This document shows positions 34,990 through 47,200 of a stretch of 64,000 nt of DNA, one piece after another. Below the pieces are notes generated by a model. It made no database searches and was not told where the DNA came from. It was given only the letters and a program-made list of their open reading frames with translations. How positions within the stretch are numbered: the first letter of the stretch is position 1; every line of letters begins with the position of its first letter. Both the position numbers and the translations under genes were made by a program. The stretch comes from Epiperipatus broadwayi (Eukaryota > Onychophora > Udeonychophora > Euonychophora > Peripatidae), in the NCBI GenBank assembly GCA_028023455.1, contig JAQFVV010000002.1:32683725-32747724 (forward strand), in the 5' to 3' direction.

Positions 34990-37900
34990 AGTTAGCCAAT
35001 CAAAACATTAATCTTAAACATTTATCTTACAGAATCGAGGAAATGTAATATGGAATGTGTATCGAATAAATAAAGAAGTAACAGCATACGTATAGTTTGA
35101 CATTATTTATTGAAACATTTAATAATAAATCATTTACTAATAATATTTGGTAATATTTAAAATTGAGTAACGGAATTTTCCGATACTGTTATATATTAAA
35201 GAAATACTTTTATTTATTTAGAAACATTTATGCGAAATTATTTTACCAATAATACTTTATATTTAAGATCTCAGTAGTGGTATTTTCCGATACTGTTATG
35301 TTTACAAAGAGAAATACATTTTTTTTATGACGTAATCTAGCTACCTAAAATTCTTGAGTAAGTATTTCTAAGGCATGCCTTTAGGGATTTATACTTTTAC
35401 AATACAAGAGTCTAAAGTAAGATTTATAATAATAGCAGCAGATGTTTATTTATTTAATTAAAGATATTTATTAATAACTAAGGGCAAACATTTATTTGAG
35501 AGAATTATGTCACTAATGCAGGGACGGAGTTATACATAGAATAATAAAGTTAATAAAAGAAACATGTGGTACGTTTAGAAAGGCGATAGGAAGTGGCAGT
35601 ATATTGAAACTGCAAAGCCATGAATGAGTTTATAAAAATGGGCTGGCGTTTGCCATAGGCCCGAAGAGGTAAGGTGTCACATAAGCATAACCAGGGACAA
35701 GTGGTTCGTGCCATGATTACCTGCTGGCTGCATGACGATCGTCAAGCCCTACGGGAACATTTATTATGTCCGCTTGTGTAGGATGACTGGGGTTAATTTC
35801 AACTCTATAGAATCCAGAATATTCAAGGCTTGTAATGGGTCATCGCGTCTCTAAAACGTAACACATGTATAATGTACAGACGATCCTGTTAAGATTTAAA
35901 TATATTTTATAACTCGGCCTTACATTATCAACATTTAATAAAGAATGTTTGCGACTCTCAAAGAAATGCAATTTTATGGAATTATTAATTAAAATTTAAT
36001 AAAATATAAACAATATGTAAACTGGGTGATTATTACAACTAATACATCAGCCATTTGCTAAGCAGTAGACCCCTGCATTACAATAAATGAAGCATTGAAT
36101 GTGTGTTGATTTATATGAAAATATTAAGTTATTTATTAAAGTAAATATTAATGAAAATTTGACACGCATTCCAGTTTCAAGCGATGATAGATTTATACTT
36201 AGAAAATTATTAGCATGCGATAATTATATAATAAAATGTAGATTTTAGAAATACACACCCAAGAAGGATAGAGTTAGGCAGGCTAGATTGTTAAAGAAAT
36301 TTACATAATATTAATTATTAAATTTATAGTTTTACAATGAGAATTTACAGTTGATAGTTTATAAGTTATAAAAAGATGAATGAGCTATAGCAGGATATTA
36401 GTAGAGTACTCTAGAGAATTTGGATACAGGTACCTGTTTTATGAGAAGTTTTCCAATTCAGTGATCAGTAGTAAATTGTTCATGATTCTAGCATTAGCAG
36501 TTCTTTCCAGTGTTTTGGTGATTTAATTATTTGAATAGCAGCAGCAGTTTTCTAATTGTTCAGGGCAGTAGATCTTCTTTGTTGGATTTTATGGAAGGCA
36601 CGGGCGTAGGTTCTCGGCAAACAGTTGACCGTCTCCAGGGAGAATAGTCTTTGGCGCTTTCTACTCACGCATACTGTGGCACATAAAACAATATATATAT
36701 TTGGAGACTCTCAACTGTTCGAGAGCAAGGCTAAAGTTCAACTGAAAGTTTCTAGAAAGTCTAAAATGGCCTCCTTTCTTAGATCTTATCTTTTACATTT
36801 TTGTTATAGTTTATTTTTGGATTCCACTTAATCTGCCCTGAGGATAATCAATGCATTTTGTTAAGTTTAATTATAGAAAAAGCTGCCTTTCTATTGTTTA
36901 CATTTACATTTTATAATTACATTTGGGGGAATTTTTCTTTAATTAATCTATTATCTCTCACCGACTATTGCTTTTAAAATTTCAATACAAAAGGGAACAT
37001 ATGATTATTTTTACTTTAATTAAATATTACAATCTATTTCTAAAATTATTACTAAATGAAATTTAAACAAAGCAATAAATAACGGATTTTACAATTGAAA
37101 ATAAATAGTTAAAATTATATATTTTTATATAACTAAAAGAAGAAATCTAAATTATATTATTTATCTTTATTTATTGCCTTAAATTTGATATTGAAATGTG
37201 TGCGTGTTTATAGTGAATTCTACATATATCTATACATTTTTAATATTACTACACACACAATTCAATACCAAAAAGTTTAAATTTGGGTAGGATAGAGCGG
37301 TGAGTGAGAGACGATAGAAAAAGGTGAAACTTAAGATTCGAATACGAATCTTACTATTTCAGTACACTCTACCAAAGCATGTCTAATTTCCATCTGACCA
37401 TCATCCATACATTATGGGATACGAATGCAATCCATATTTCCTTATTTTTCTATTCCCCTATTCTATATTTAAATTTATGATTTTTCTACTATTCCTCAAA
37501 CCTCTTTAAATAAAAGAAGAAAAAAACTTTTTTTAAAAAATGGCATTCGATAAGCATATGTTTTAGGACACCACATATGTAGTGCTCTATGAACTAGTAG
37601 TGAACGTTGTAAGGAAAATAAGTTAATCAAGTTTATTGGTGAAACAAAGCTAAGTGAGATTGTAAATTAGAGTTATTGTTTTTTATGGTAACTATGGAGA
37701 AGTTTATTCATCTTTATATATTTTTAATACAATAATTTGCTGGTTTTAGTTGAGGCATTTTGGAAGTGTAATTTTTATTGAAATACTGGATAAAGATCCT
37801 TAAAATGTCTTATAACTTGCTAATGTCTATTCTACAACATGAAATGTTTTTCAAACATCTTGTGTTGGTAGATGGGGTATTAACGCAGGGACATATTTCA

Positions 37901-38055
37901 TTAATCCTTCTACCAACCTATGATGAGTGAAAAACTGAAAGAATCTTATTAATATATTATAAATATAGTTACTGCTTCTTGAAATTTCCTCTAGTAGGTT
38001 TGGTCATGGACTGCCAGCACTGATTTAGATGTGAAAGACCCTGAAGTCATTAATA
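34990..38055. other. Unexplained region with tandem repeat and GC-richer island
   Basis: No gene recognised. At about 35105-35320 a unit of roughly 115 bp occurs twice, each ending TTTTCCGATACTGTTAT. At 35570-35880 the sequence is clearly less A+T-rich (for example GCTGGCTGCATGACGATCGT) without an ORF. Another less A+T-rich patch is at 36590-36700. A weak tRNA-like segment on the minus strand lies near 37330-37390. Confidence 0.4.
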
Positions 38056-38059
38056 ATTT

Positions 38060-38315
38060 TTATTGATCATTCATTAGTCTAGAGATTATTTAATAATAAA
38101 GAATATTTCTGTACTATAATTTTCACTACATACTCTCATGCAGGATAGTTATTGGTTTCTATCCACTTTTAACACCTTTTGGAGATATACAATTATAAGC
38201 ATATAACCGAAGACATGTGAGAGAGATCTATGATCCCCAAGATGCACATTTTATGTGAACCTTGCATGAGAATGGTGTAATGAAAATTACATTACAGAAA
38301 ATATTCATTACACTG
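38060..38315. repeat. FBF family copy 2
   Basis: AATATTTCTGTACTATAATT, TTTCTATCCACTTTTAACAC and the mirrored end TGAAAATTACATTACAGAAA match the 28.66-28.89 kb hairpin. The upstream word CATTAGTCTAGAGATTATTT matches 29.1 kb inverted, so part of the outer element is also present. Confidence 0.7.
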
Positions 38316-38572
38316 CATGTTTGTAGATATTTTGCCCTGGAAAATTTAACCCAGAAATGAAATGAGAGTCCAAAACTAAATGATCATAGATCAAATCTCA
38401 ACATGTCACTTCTCATACCGGAATATCACATCATTCCAGAATAAATCACCAAATGATGTGGCATTTTTAGGAACCTATTGATCATGTTATATATGGTGGG
38501 TTACCTGCATTTTCTCTTCTCTGTCCTTCTGACAAATGTTTCTATGTACAATATATTTCAGTAAAAGGTAAT

Positions 38573-39036
38573 GGTTCTTTTTCCAAGCTGCATACCACAC
38601 CGTTTCTGAATCAACACATGGTTTATATAGTCACATAGTTTTACTATTTACTATAATTTTAAGTCTGTAGCATAGCATGTTTGATTCATGAATTACAACA
38701 TGGAATGTGTGTTTAGTATCTTAATGTTGAATGTTCTTCCTCCATTATAAAATCTTGTCATCTTTTGAAAATATTCTTGATACTCATAGCTTGAATACCA
38801 TACACAGTGGAATCATTTTAAATGTTTCTGTTAACAGTTTTTCCCAATATATGCAAAATTGAATGTTAGTATGTTGTTCCTTCATGGGTTAAGGTACATA
38901 ACACATGTGATAATTTGTGATCCAAATGTGTTAATATTTTAAAATTGTTGTGGTGAATAGCTAAATTACGCTGCTATGTAACATGAATTGATTCTGAGAT
39001 TGTGCTGAAAGAAATTTGGAAAGAGAAGCAATCAAG
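38573..39036. repeat. FBE family copy 2
   Basis: The left end (TTTTTCCAAGCTGCATACCA, CTGAATCAACACATGG) pairs with the right end (GAATTGATTCTGAGATTGTG, AATTTGGAAAGAGAAGCAA). The interior GTTAGTATGTTGTTCCTTCA is shared with the other copies. ORFs on both strands here are by-products of the palindrome. Confidence 0.6.
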
Positions 39037-39039
39037 TTT

Positions 39040-39530
39040 GGAAAAATCCATTTTTGGGATTGGGGTGCTCCATTTTTTTAGATATACTGTACTTAAAACT
39101 TCCACTTCACCACATATTCTTGAAATAAGAATAAGAAGAGCTGAAAAAGACGAATGGCTCCCAAGAATGTATTTCATGCCGAACCAGCAATCATACCTGG
39201 ACGAGAAGTGATATGATGATCTCGAGCCTAATAAATGATTGGTAACAATTATTAATGTATGGTGCCAAAGTTGTGAGTACAGAATGTTTTACATTTATGA
39301 ATCAAATTGTATTTTTAAACACATCACAGTTGAAACTGTAGCAGTTGGTTATAATCTATTACTATATGAGTATTCTTTAGCTTTAAGCATTCTTTAATAT
39401 ATATATAATTTAGAGCTAATAATACTCAAGGCTAGATTGGACAATAAATGTAAATTCATTGAAAGCAATTGATTGTTATTGATATTGGTTTGGTTTCAAT
39501 GAAGTTACATATATAATTTTATATAATTAG
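39040..39530. other. AT-rich region with no recognised gene
   Basis: The phrase ATACTCAAGGCTAGATTGGA at 39.43 kb loosely resembles 55.07 kb, which also precedes a hairpin. Nothing else stands out. Confidence 0.35.
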
Positions 39531-39533
39531 ATG

Positions 39534-39818
39534 ATTCTAGTTCACTTTCGTGTATAGCGCAATTGTCCCCAAAGCTGTGTATTGTTACCAAATAGATAAA
39601 TAAGAATGAACGAGCTTAGCGCTATGCTTTAACGAGAAAATGGAATGTCTAGCATAATTAGCATAAATTTGCATATCATTAACCTTATTAGCAGTTAAGC
39701 TATGATTATGAAGGCTGGACCCTTCGAAAGTGCTAAGCTCGTTCATTCTTATTTATCTATTTGGTAACAATACACAGCTTTGAGGACAATTGCGCTACAC
39801 ACACAATTGAACTAGAAT
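39534..39818. repeat. MITE-like hairpin with about 90-bp arms
   Basis: ATTCTAGTTCACTTTCGTGT, GCGCAATTGTCCCCAAAGCT, GTGTATTGTTACCAAATAGA and TAAATAAGAATGAACGAGCT on the left reappear inverted at 39730-39818 with few changes. The loop is about 105 bp. The arm identity is among the highest of any palindrome here, so it is young or gene-converted. Target duplication is unclear because the flanks are AT repeats. Confidence 0.85.
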
Positions 39819-39829
39819 ATATATATATA

Positions 39830-40520
39830 TATTTCCCTAAAGTAGAAAATTTATTTGATTTAATCACATAATTAGATGATTATATTATGTGCTTATTTGA
39901 AAGATATTTGTAATATTTTCTGTATCTTAAATGTTAATTTTCAGTATGATAGTATGTGTGTGTGATTCAGTGTTTAAGATATAAAGAGCTATTTTACTTT
40001 AAGAAACGCATGAATATAAAAATAATTGAGATTTATTTAGTATATTAATTGAACTAGCTTAATTAAATATACTGTAATATAATCCTGTTATTTTTAGGAA
40101 GTTCGTAAAGTATAGACCTGATTATACAATGCTAACAGTCTGTCCTAGAAAAATATATGTTGAAGGCTGAAAAGACTATTTTTATTTAAACATTGATCGA
40201 TATCGACTTACCATCTAATGAAGGAGTATTTGCTCCTAGTTAAGTTTGTGAAAAACCTGTTGTTTTTTGTAGTTGTTCATTTTTAAATATTATCAAATCT
40301 ATACGTCAATTGGTCAATATTTATAATTTAATGATTTAAAAATAAAATAAAATTAGCAGTTTCCCCAAATCTTTGATGTTGCATTATAATGTATGTTAAA
40401 TTCTCTGATCGCAGACGAGATTGTGGTTACTAGGCAACATTTTTGTCAAAGAAATTTTTTGTTTGCTAACGCCCTTAACACAACTTATTCTAACATGTGT
40501 TAACTAATTGTAATAATCAT
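39830..40520. other. AT-rich region with no recognised gene
   Basis: No domain, repeat or RNA could be read. Confidence 0.4.
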
Positions 40521-40524
40521 TATG

Positions 40525-40900
40525 ATGATGACATTATTGCTTAGGAGTTCATAAGAAACAAACACCAGAAGTGACCAAGTTGGCCCAATTTGTGGACCGC
40601 AAGCTCCAGATTCACATTCCAGCAGAACAACACACATTAATCGAATGGCTTTATTGCTCAGAAAAATCATAATAAGTTCGGGTATTGGAAGTATGAATTG
40701 GATACAATCTGTGGAACTAAGCATCAGAGTCTATAATTATACCACTGCACCAAACTACAAAGGGCAAAATAAAAGAATGGATTTTTTTTGCTCAGGAATT
40801 CGTAAGTTTGAATGCTGGAAGTGTCAGAACTACAATCGATCCAACGATCTTAAACTCCAAAATCTGATACTACACAACTGCATTAATCTATTAGGGATTT
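40525..40900 (-). repeat. Three tandem copies of SINE family C
   Basis: Antisense family C 3' sections (TTGCTTAGGAGTTCATAAGA, GCTTTATTGCTCAG, TTTGCTCAGGAATTCGTAAG) begin three successive units near 40537, 40648 and 40787. Each is followed by a tRNA-like head ending in text such as ATTATACCACTGCACCAAAC. A further partial unit may follow near 40955-41000. The 85-aa plus-strand ORF across it is a by-product. Confidence 0.65.
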
Positions 40901-41004
40901 AGAGCTAATGTACAAAATTTAATTATCCTCCTGCAGAGTTTATTATTTGTCACTTAGAAATACAAATGAAGTTCAAATACTAGAAGTGATAGGACAGCAT
41001 ATTC

Positions 41005-42515
41005 CATGGACATTTAATATATTCACCAGTCATTTAGAAACAGATTACCAGAAATTTATTTACACTGTAATGGTATGGAAGATAGGATTAATTGTGGGGT
41101 AAGTATGGGAAGATAGGGAAACCATCATCATCCCTATAAAATAACTAATCAAATTAAAGAATGAGCATGGGAGATCAGCGAAGAATAAAACTAACAATAA
41201 GTTCATCCAGTATTAAACAAAGAAATCAACTTAAAACATAAAAGAACATCAAAAATCAAGTCACCCCATGTGAATGGATTTGAAAGGGGTCCACTAGCCA
41301 CTGCCAAACTTAGGACAGAAATACCAAACAATTATTTGGATGCACATGTATATGTTTTCTATCCCTCATAATAATAAAAACAGAAATATGCTGATCATTA
41401 TAAATGTCATGGCCATATTGTACCATTAGTGCACAGGCCAGCTATTCTTGTTATTTTTTTATTCAGCAATGTAGCCAAATAGTCACAATCTGTGTCAAAG
41501 CTAGAAAAATTGGGTCTGAAGACAGAAATTTATGAGATATAGTTAATAATTGTTTTTGTGCGAATATATTTTAATTGCTGTAGATTTTCAAGTTCATGAG
41601 CCCTTGGACAGTGTGGGCCCACATGTATTGTCTATGTTACTGGTTACAGTGCTAATAGCATGTATTGACCTAAAAAAAAAAATTCATTCCAGAAATCAAA
41701 AGTTGATTTAGTAAGGATATGGGAAATTTGTCATTATTTTCCAAGACTGGGCCTTATCTTTAATCCCACAAAGTTTTGCCATCTAAACTTTATATAAACT
41801 GTTTCTATGGTAATAGCTCTGTAATATCAGTTACTCATATTATTTAGGAATAACCTTGTACTATAGCCTAATTTATCTCTTGCATTGATCAAAAATGAGA
41901 TTAAAAATAATATTTAAAAATAACTGTCTACCATTAATACTTGGAGTTGGATTGCACAATTGCAAAGAATAGTTTCTTTAGCACTAACATATTTTGCAGC
42001 TGGTTGCTGGAGGAATTACATTCCACTTTTTTTGTGATAGCTTTACATTCTTTCACACCCTTCATTTGATATCAGAAGACAAGTTGCCTTAGAGATCACA
42101 TATGAAAAGCTATTAAGCACAGAGATTTGGCACTTTTTCAAGTTATAAATTCATCACTTAAGACATTCCTCAAATCAAGATCTTCTTTCTAGAAGTTAAA
42201 TCGAACAATCAAAAAATTATGGTATAGGTAAAAATATGATGCAAGAAATGATCTTTTTGTCCTTTAAACACATTTCTTTTTCGAGATCCAATAATAAAGT
42301 CAGCTAGGTTTGATCTGCTTAAATGTTACTTTGACTGCCATCAACAGTTAAGATCCCTCACAGTTAGGGTGCCTATCTGCTTCAGGAATATACTATAAAA
42401 ACTTAAGACATGTTTATGGGAAAACATAAACCATTTCCTATCTATGCATACAATAGCAGAATTGAAGAAGTTTGTAAAGTTGCTACGCAGTATGTCCTAA
42501 TGGAAAGGTGACTTA
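41005..42515. other. Region with no recognised gene
   Basis: A+T-rich, with no ORF or structured repeat I can support. Confidence 0.4.
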
Positions 42516-42519
42516 TGAT

Positions 42520-42862
42520 TGTTTCTCTACACTGCCTTCAACACTATCTCTGAATCAGTCCATGGGTAGTGACATAATTTTTAAAATGCTAGCATATCTG
42601 TATAATGAGCTATGCAATGTGAGTGCATTTTGTATCTTACCCCATGAAGGACCAACATACTAATATTAAATTTTATTTTAAATTGGATAAAACTGCTACT
42701 GAAGCTTTCACATGATTCAAGGTAAGTATGGCAGTGACGTCATGATTTCCATCACGTGGTCACTATTTTCAAAGGATTTACAAAATTTCATTACGGCAGT
42801 GAAAGCATTGAAGATGATCTACAGAGTTGGCGCTATAGGCAGCTTGGAGAGAGAACAGTCAA
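42520..42862. repeat. FBE family copy 3
   Basis: TGTTTCTCTACACTGCCTTC and ACTATCTCTGAATCAGTCCA on the left pair with TGATCTACAGAGTTGGCGCT and AGCTTGGAGAGAGAACAGTC on the right. The interior GAAGGACCAACATACTAATA is inverted relative to the copy at 38.9 kb, as expected if the family's centre can flip. Confidence 0.6.
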
Positions 42863-42869
42863 CTTTTCA

Positions 42870-44845
42870 ATGGGTCACACCATGTGTAAGAATATGTCAC
42901 ACCCTGTCTAAGGAATCTATATGTATTTTTTAAATAATATTTATGAATGCTTAGCTGTCTAAAAAGACAAATTCATACACTATATAAATAAAATTTCGAG
43001 CCACATTCTAAACTTTAATAACCTTTATACAATCGTTTCTTTTAAACTGTTTTTCTTCTTTATTGTTTTGAAGTCTTCCCTTTTTGATATTCTTTTAGAA
43101 ATTTCACCCCCCCCCCGCCTCTCAATTGATAATCAATACAGGAATTTTTATCTTTTAAATCTTCAGTACTTATCACTATACTAAATTGTGCAGGGACACC
43201 TAATGCTAGCACTCAGGATTTCCAGCTAGATACTCTTCCAGCTACTGATTGAGCCTATCATCGATTAACTTTTGATCGTTAAAGCCAAGCACTTCTGTTC
43301 ACTGAAGTTAATTCTCGGATACATGACCCGTTAGTATTCTGAGTGCTGTAGGCATACACAGTCAGCATAGGGATGAACTCAAGAACTGAAGATTCTGAAT
43401 CAACTTTCTCGGTTGAAGAAAGGGGGAGAGGAGGTTATCACAACTTGTCAAATGAATAAAATTGTTTCGATACTACGGATATTTTAATAATGGTAATTCT
43501 TTGTCATATTTATTTATGATATTCCTAATATTTAATTTGTTTAGTAAAATCACATATATGTTACACGTAAATTTTGATCAGATAGTTTATGATATGGAAA
43601 AGGGAACATTTGTTTATAAAGCAACGTTCATTAGGGATTTAAAATTTACCATCGCTATACATTTTGACCTTCTATACATTTAATTTATCTTAATATGAAA
43701 GCTGATGTCTTGGGAATGAGTGGGAGGCCAGTGACAGATTATTCATCTCCTGAAATCAGTCACTTCTAGATTACAGTGTATATTTATTCAGTGACTTCAT
43801 AAATAAGCCAATAGTTTAATTTGTGCATTGATTAGTTTTTAACAAATTAAGTAAATAATTATACTTTTAAACTTTTTTTTTTTTTTTTAAAGAAATCGTT
43901 TTGAAAAATCTGTCACTTGACTTTTTTAAGTAAAATTATGTGTAAAAATGTTCTTGTTGATTTTTTTTTTTTTTAACCCTCAACTGACTACATGATATAA
44001 TATGCACGTGACTAATCAATTGTTACGATAACGTTTCTATTTTGTAATATATAATAAAACTTAGAAAGCTATATACCCTTAAAACTTATGGATTTCAGCA
44101 GGGCCAGGCTTCATCAGTTGGCCCAAATTCATCATAATTTAATATTTACCCATACCAAATAATCACATTTTAATTTGACAATATCGTCTTCGAAAAATAT
44201 ATTAAGAATTATTGATTATGATTTTATTAGGCTATAAATTATTTAATTTGTTTAGGTCAGATAAATACTTAATTAAAGATTAATTTTTCAATTATTAAAT
44301 CCCAGAATGAATATCGCTAATTTAATTCCTTCCACTTTTCCTACTTATGCATGGTATATTAAATGTATTATAAAACCAAATTCTACACACACACACACAC
44401 ACCATGTAGATAAATACAAAGTAGTAATCCACAAGATGCATTTCTGGATGAACCAGCCCTCATCAATAGCACCAGATCCTTCTATTTTTCTCTAAGGAGT
44501 CTCATTATTTTATATTTGTCAGGCAGATTCATTTGTTTTTGAAATCATAAGTAATAATTTTCAATTGGACAATTACATAAAGGAGTTATGAAAGTTGATG
44601 ATGTTCAGATATGCCCTACTTAATTATTCACAATGTTGAGGATTTTCTATCAAATAATTGTAGAATTTGGCAAAAGCAATTACTCATACATTTAAAGCTA
44701 AATAATAGAAGAATTGCATTTTCTCAGAAGCTCGCACACTCACAAACAAAAAACTGATTCTAATTGAAAATGTTTAAAGCTTTAAAATTTTAATGTTTAA
44801 TGCTTTTAAATATTGCATAAATTTTAAACTTGATTTACTAAAACA
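42870..44845. other. AT-rich region with no recognised gene
   Basis: It holds a C-run near 43108, poly-T runs at 43870 and 43960 and a short CA microsatellite near 44386-44402. The 43180-43400 part is less A+T-rich but matches nothing I know. Confidence 0.4.
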
Positions 44846-44850
44846 TCAGA

Positions 44851-45270
44851 TGTCGCCATTTCTTATGCTTACACCATCTGTTAAAACAGTAGCAACTTTT
44901 TTCATATAGGAGTGCCACCTAGTGCAAGCCACAGTAATCAATAGATGCTAGAAGGTTTGTGCAACAAAATCCCTATCTAGTACCTACTCATCCAATATCC
45001 CCAGACTAGTTTCTAGCATGAGGCTTTCATCAGTGATGAGGTTTAGATTTAATAGCACTGCATGTAGATCTTTCGAACTAATGCAACCCTCCAGCAGCCA
45101 TCTTTTACTATTTTAGTTAACCGTAAAGCTATGAACCACAGGCTAGAAACTAGTCTTGATATTGGATGAGTAGGCACAAGTTAGTGATTCTAATGCACAA
45201 ATTTTCTAGCATCCATTGATTACTATGACTTGCACTAGATGGTATTATTGTATGAAGAGAGTTGCTATTA
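44851..45270 (-). repeat. FBD foldback retroposon, copy 5
   Basis: The inverted constant tail AACATCAGATGTCGCCATTT and TCTTATGCTTACACCATCTG is at the left, followed by arms GGAGTGCCACCTAGTGCAAG ... CTTGCACTAGATGGTATTAT. The sense (minus) arm holds an intact hammerhead-like core at 45005-45034. I could not identify a clear target duplication. Confidence 0.75.
45005..45034 (-). ncRNA. Hammerhead-ribozyme-like motif, FBD copy 5
   Basis: On the minus strand: CTGATGA, then A, AGC, loop CTCAT, GCT, A, GAAAC, TA, GTC. This matches the conserved CUGANGA, GAAA and NUH elements. Helix II is three pairs with an A/A mismatch next to the core; helix III is C-G plus the A-U closing pair with a two-base loop. 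Helix I is only partly paired (TCA with TGG). The motif is in the sense orientation of the element. Activity is untested, and the A/A mismatch where natural ribozymes have G-C would weaken it. Confidence 0.5.
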
Positions 45271-45404
45271 TTTGTATTTTTTAAACAATTTTTAATACCA
45301 TAATTTACAATGATTATTTAATATAATGTTTGCATAACGAACATTTTAAAATCAATCTTTAATAAATCACACGCACTTTAATGATACAAAGAACTTTTGA
45401 CCTG

Positions 45405-46075
45405 TGGAGGTCACAGCGATCTGAAAGATATAAATAAATTTCTTAAATATTGTTGCATATATCAGATACATAGGTTCACAGTCAAATATCCATACATTTG
45501 TACATGATATTAAGCCATAAAGTTTAAGATCTCAGTTTGATTATAACAAACATTTCATAAGGGGTATAATATATTATATGCATGTTAGGAGTAGCAAGAA
45601 GAGATAGAAAACACAATGTATGGGTAAGAGAACAAACAGGTGTTACTGATATCATTGAAAGAATTAAAAGACTGAAGTGGAATTGGGCTGGATATATTGC
45701 TAGAAGATGATAATAGATGGACAATTGAAATCTTAAACTGGATTCCAAGAAATTGTAAAAGACCCAGAAAGAGACCACATGTGAGATGGGTGGATGAAAT
45801 AAGAAAGTGTGCTGCAGTGATGTGGAAAAAAGAGGCTAGAGTTTGGAGAAGCTGGATTGAACCTGGAGACTTTGATCCTGCAGTGGATTCATAATGATTG
45901 ACAATGATGATGATGATGATAGAATATTAAATAGTAAATTGTTTTAGAGAGATACCTCAAACACAAGTCAATTTTGGTGTAGTTGTGAAAATAATTTATA
46001 GATTGTAACTGAAAAATAAAAAAAATCATGTACTTTACTATAAAAATTTAATAAAGGCAAATTTGTAATGTTAAT
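45405..46075 (+). repeat. Dispersed repeat G, split by an RTE-like LINE
   Basis: 45405-45560 and 45926-46075 line up with one continuous stretch at 60.60-60.95 kb (GTTCACAGTCAAATATCCAT with its relative there; TAGTTGTGAAAATAATTTAT with GGTTGTGAAAATAATTTCA). The LINE fragment at 45566-45924 sits between them, so the 60.6-kb copy shows the unoccupied arrangement. Confidence 0.6.
45566..45924 (+). pseudogene. RTE-like LINE, 3' fragment inserted in repeat G
   Basis: The text from CATGTTAGGAGTAGCAAGAA to the GAT repeats at 45905-45922 matches the last 350 bases of the 51.3-52.9 kb copy. A frame at 45697-45894 gives DDNRWTIEILNWIPRNCKRP, then RKRPHVRWVDEIRKC and a tail. It has the usual basic C-terminus of this LINE but no enzyme domain. 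Confidence 0.8.
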
Positions 46076-46091
46076 TTTTTTTCGCACTTTG

Positions 46092-47200
46092 ACTTCTCCT
46101 TATACGGATCAGGAATCTCTTGGCAACTATGCCAGAAAACCCTGTTAGCCACTTTAACATCCCTTTCCATTCTCTTCCCTAAGTTTTTCCATATCATGCA
46201 CCATCCCATTTCCACAACATAATCTTTAACAACTCCATGGCCTTTATATCTAAATCCCCCTTATCTTTTCCCAAACCCAGCATAAAAACCAATAACCCAC
46301 TTTCTGTATAATCACTTTATTTATATTTATTCTTTCATAACTTTATTATTTGTATCCTTTCTGCTTTCAGGCATTTACATTCAGTTAACAGATGCCTAAT
46401 ATTTTCTATGCCTTCCTTACACAACTTGCAGACTAAATCACCCACATTTTTCCATTTATGTGTATATTCCCTTGTTGCTAAAGATCCTGTTTGAGCCTTA
46501 AACAGTCATCTATTTTTCTTGCTATTATCACAAATTAACTTGGCCCCCATTATTCCGTTTACTTCTATATATATTTAAAACTCTTTTTACTCCCCATACT
46601 AGTTCTCCATCTCTCCAACTCCCTATTCTATTAATGCATCTATAAATCTGTCCTATTCCTTACCATTACAACACTCAACAACTCTCCTATCACAGGCTTC
46701 CCACCTTTTGTATAATAAATTCATTATCCAAATCTTCTGCATACCACATTACCTTTTTCACCCATCTTGTTGCCTGCCCTTTACTCATAACCCAATTAAA
46801 TACTATTTTGGCTATTCTTTTATTATCCATAAACTGCAATCTACTGAACATTTTCATTTTGCTTTTTGCATCTCTCATAAGAACTTGACCATCCCATTTC
46901 TCCTTGAATTGCCTCCTTTGCCATCCACACATCTGCATCTGATGCATGTCTTCCTACTTCTCTTTGTACTTTTTCTAAGTAATCTAATACCCCTTTACTA
47001 ACACATAACACATCAATACCATATGTTAACTCTGCTATTGCCACTCCATTTCAAACAATTCTAGCTACATTATATTTATTATATGTGAACACTATTATTT
47101 TTTTATCAATCCCTTTCTTTTCTTCACTTTATTTATCTTTTTTTTCTCCCATTCATCCAAGCAATTTCTCTGATTACTTAAGATGAGTCTTATGAAGTAT
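46092..47200 (-). pseudogene. APE-type LINE, 3' portion, copy 2
   Basis: Minus-strand frames give KNVGDLVCKLCKEGIENIRH near 46400-46460, then LLTEC, so the CX2CX8HX4C knuckle is complete. Upstream are GVLDYLEKVQREVGRHASDA and ELTYGIDVLCVSKG (46841-47044), the LINE segment after the RT thumb. The 5' break falls near the word TTAAGTAATCAG, almost the same point as in the 58.6-kb copy. Stops break the frame. Confidence 0.8.

Noticed and set aside
39002-39211. 69-aa ORF with an antisense partner
   Set aside because: Mirror ORFs on both strands partly inside an FBE foldback; no family resemblance.
44851-45270. Target-site duplication for FBD copy 5
   Set aside because: Only short A/T-rich similarities at the two flanks; not distinguishable from chance.
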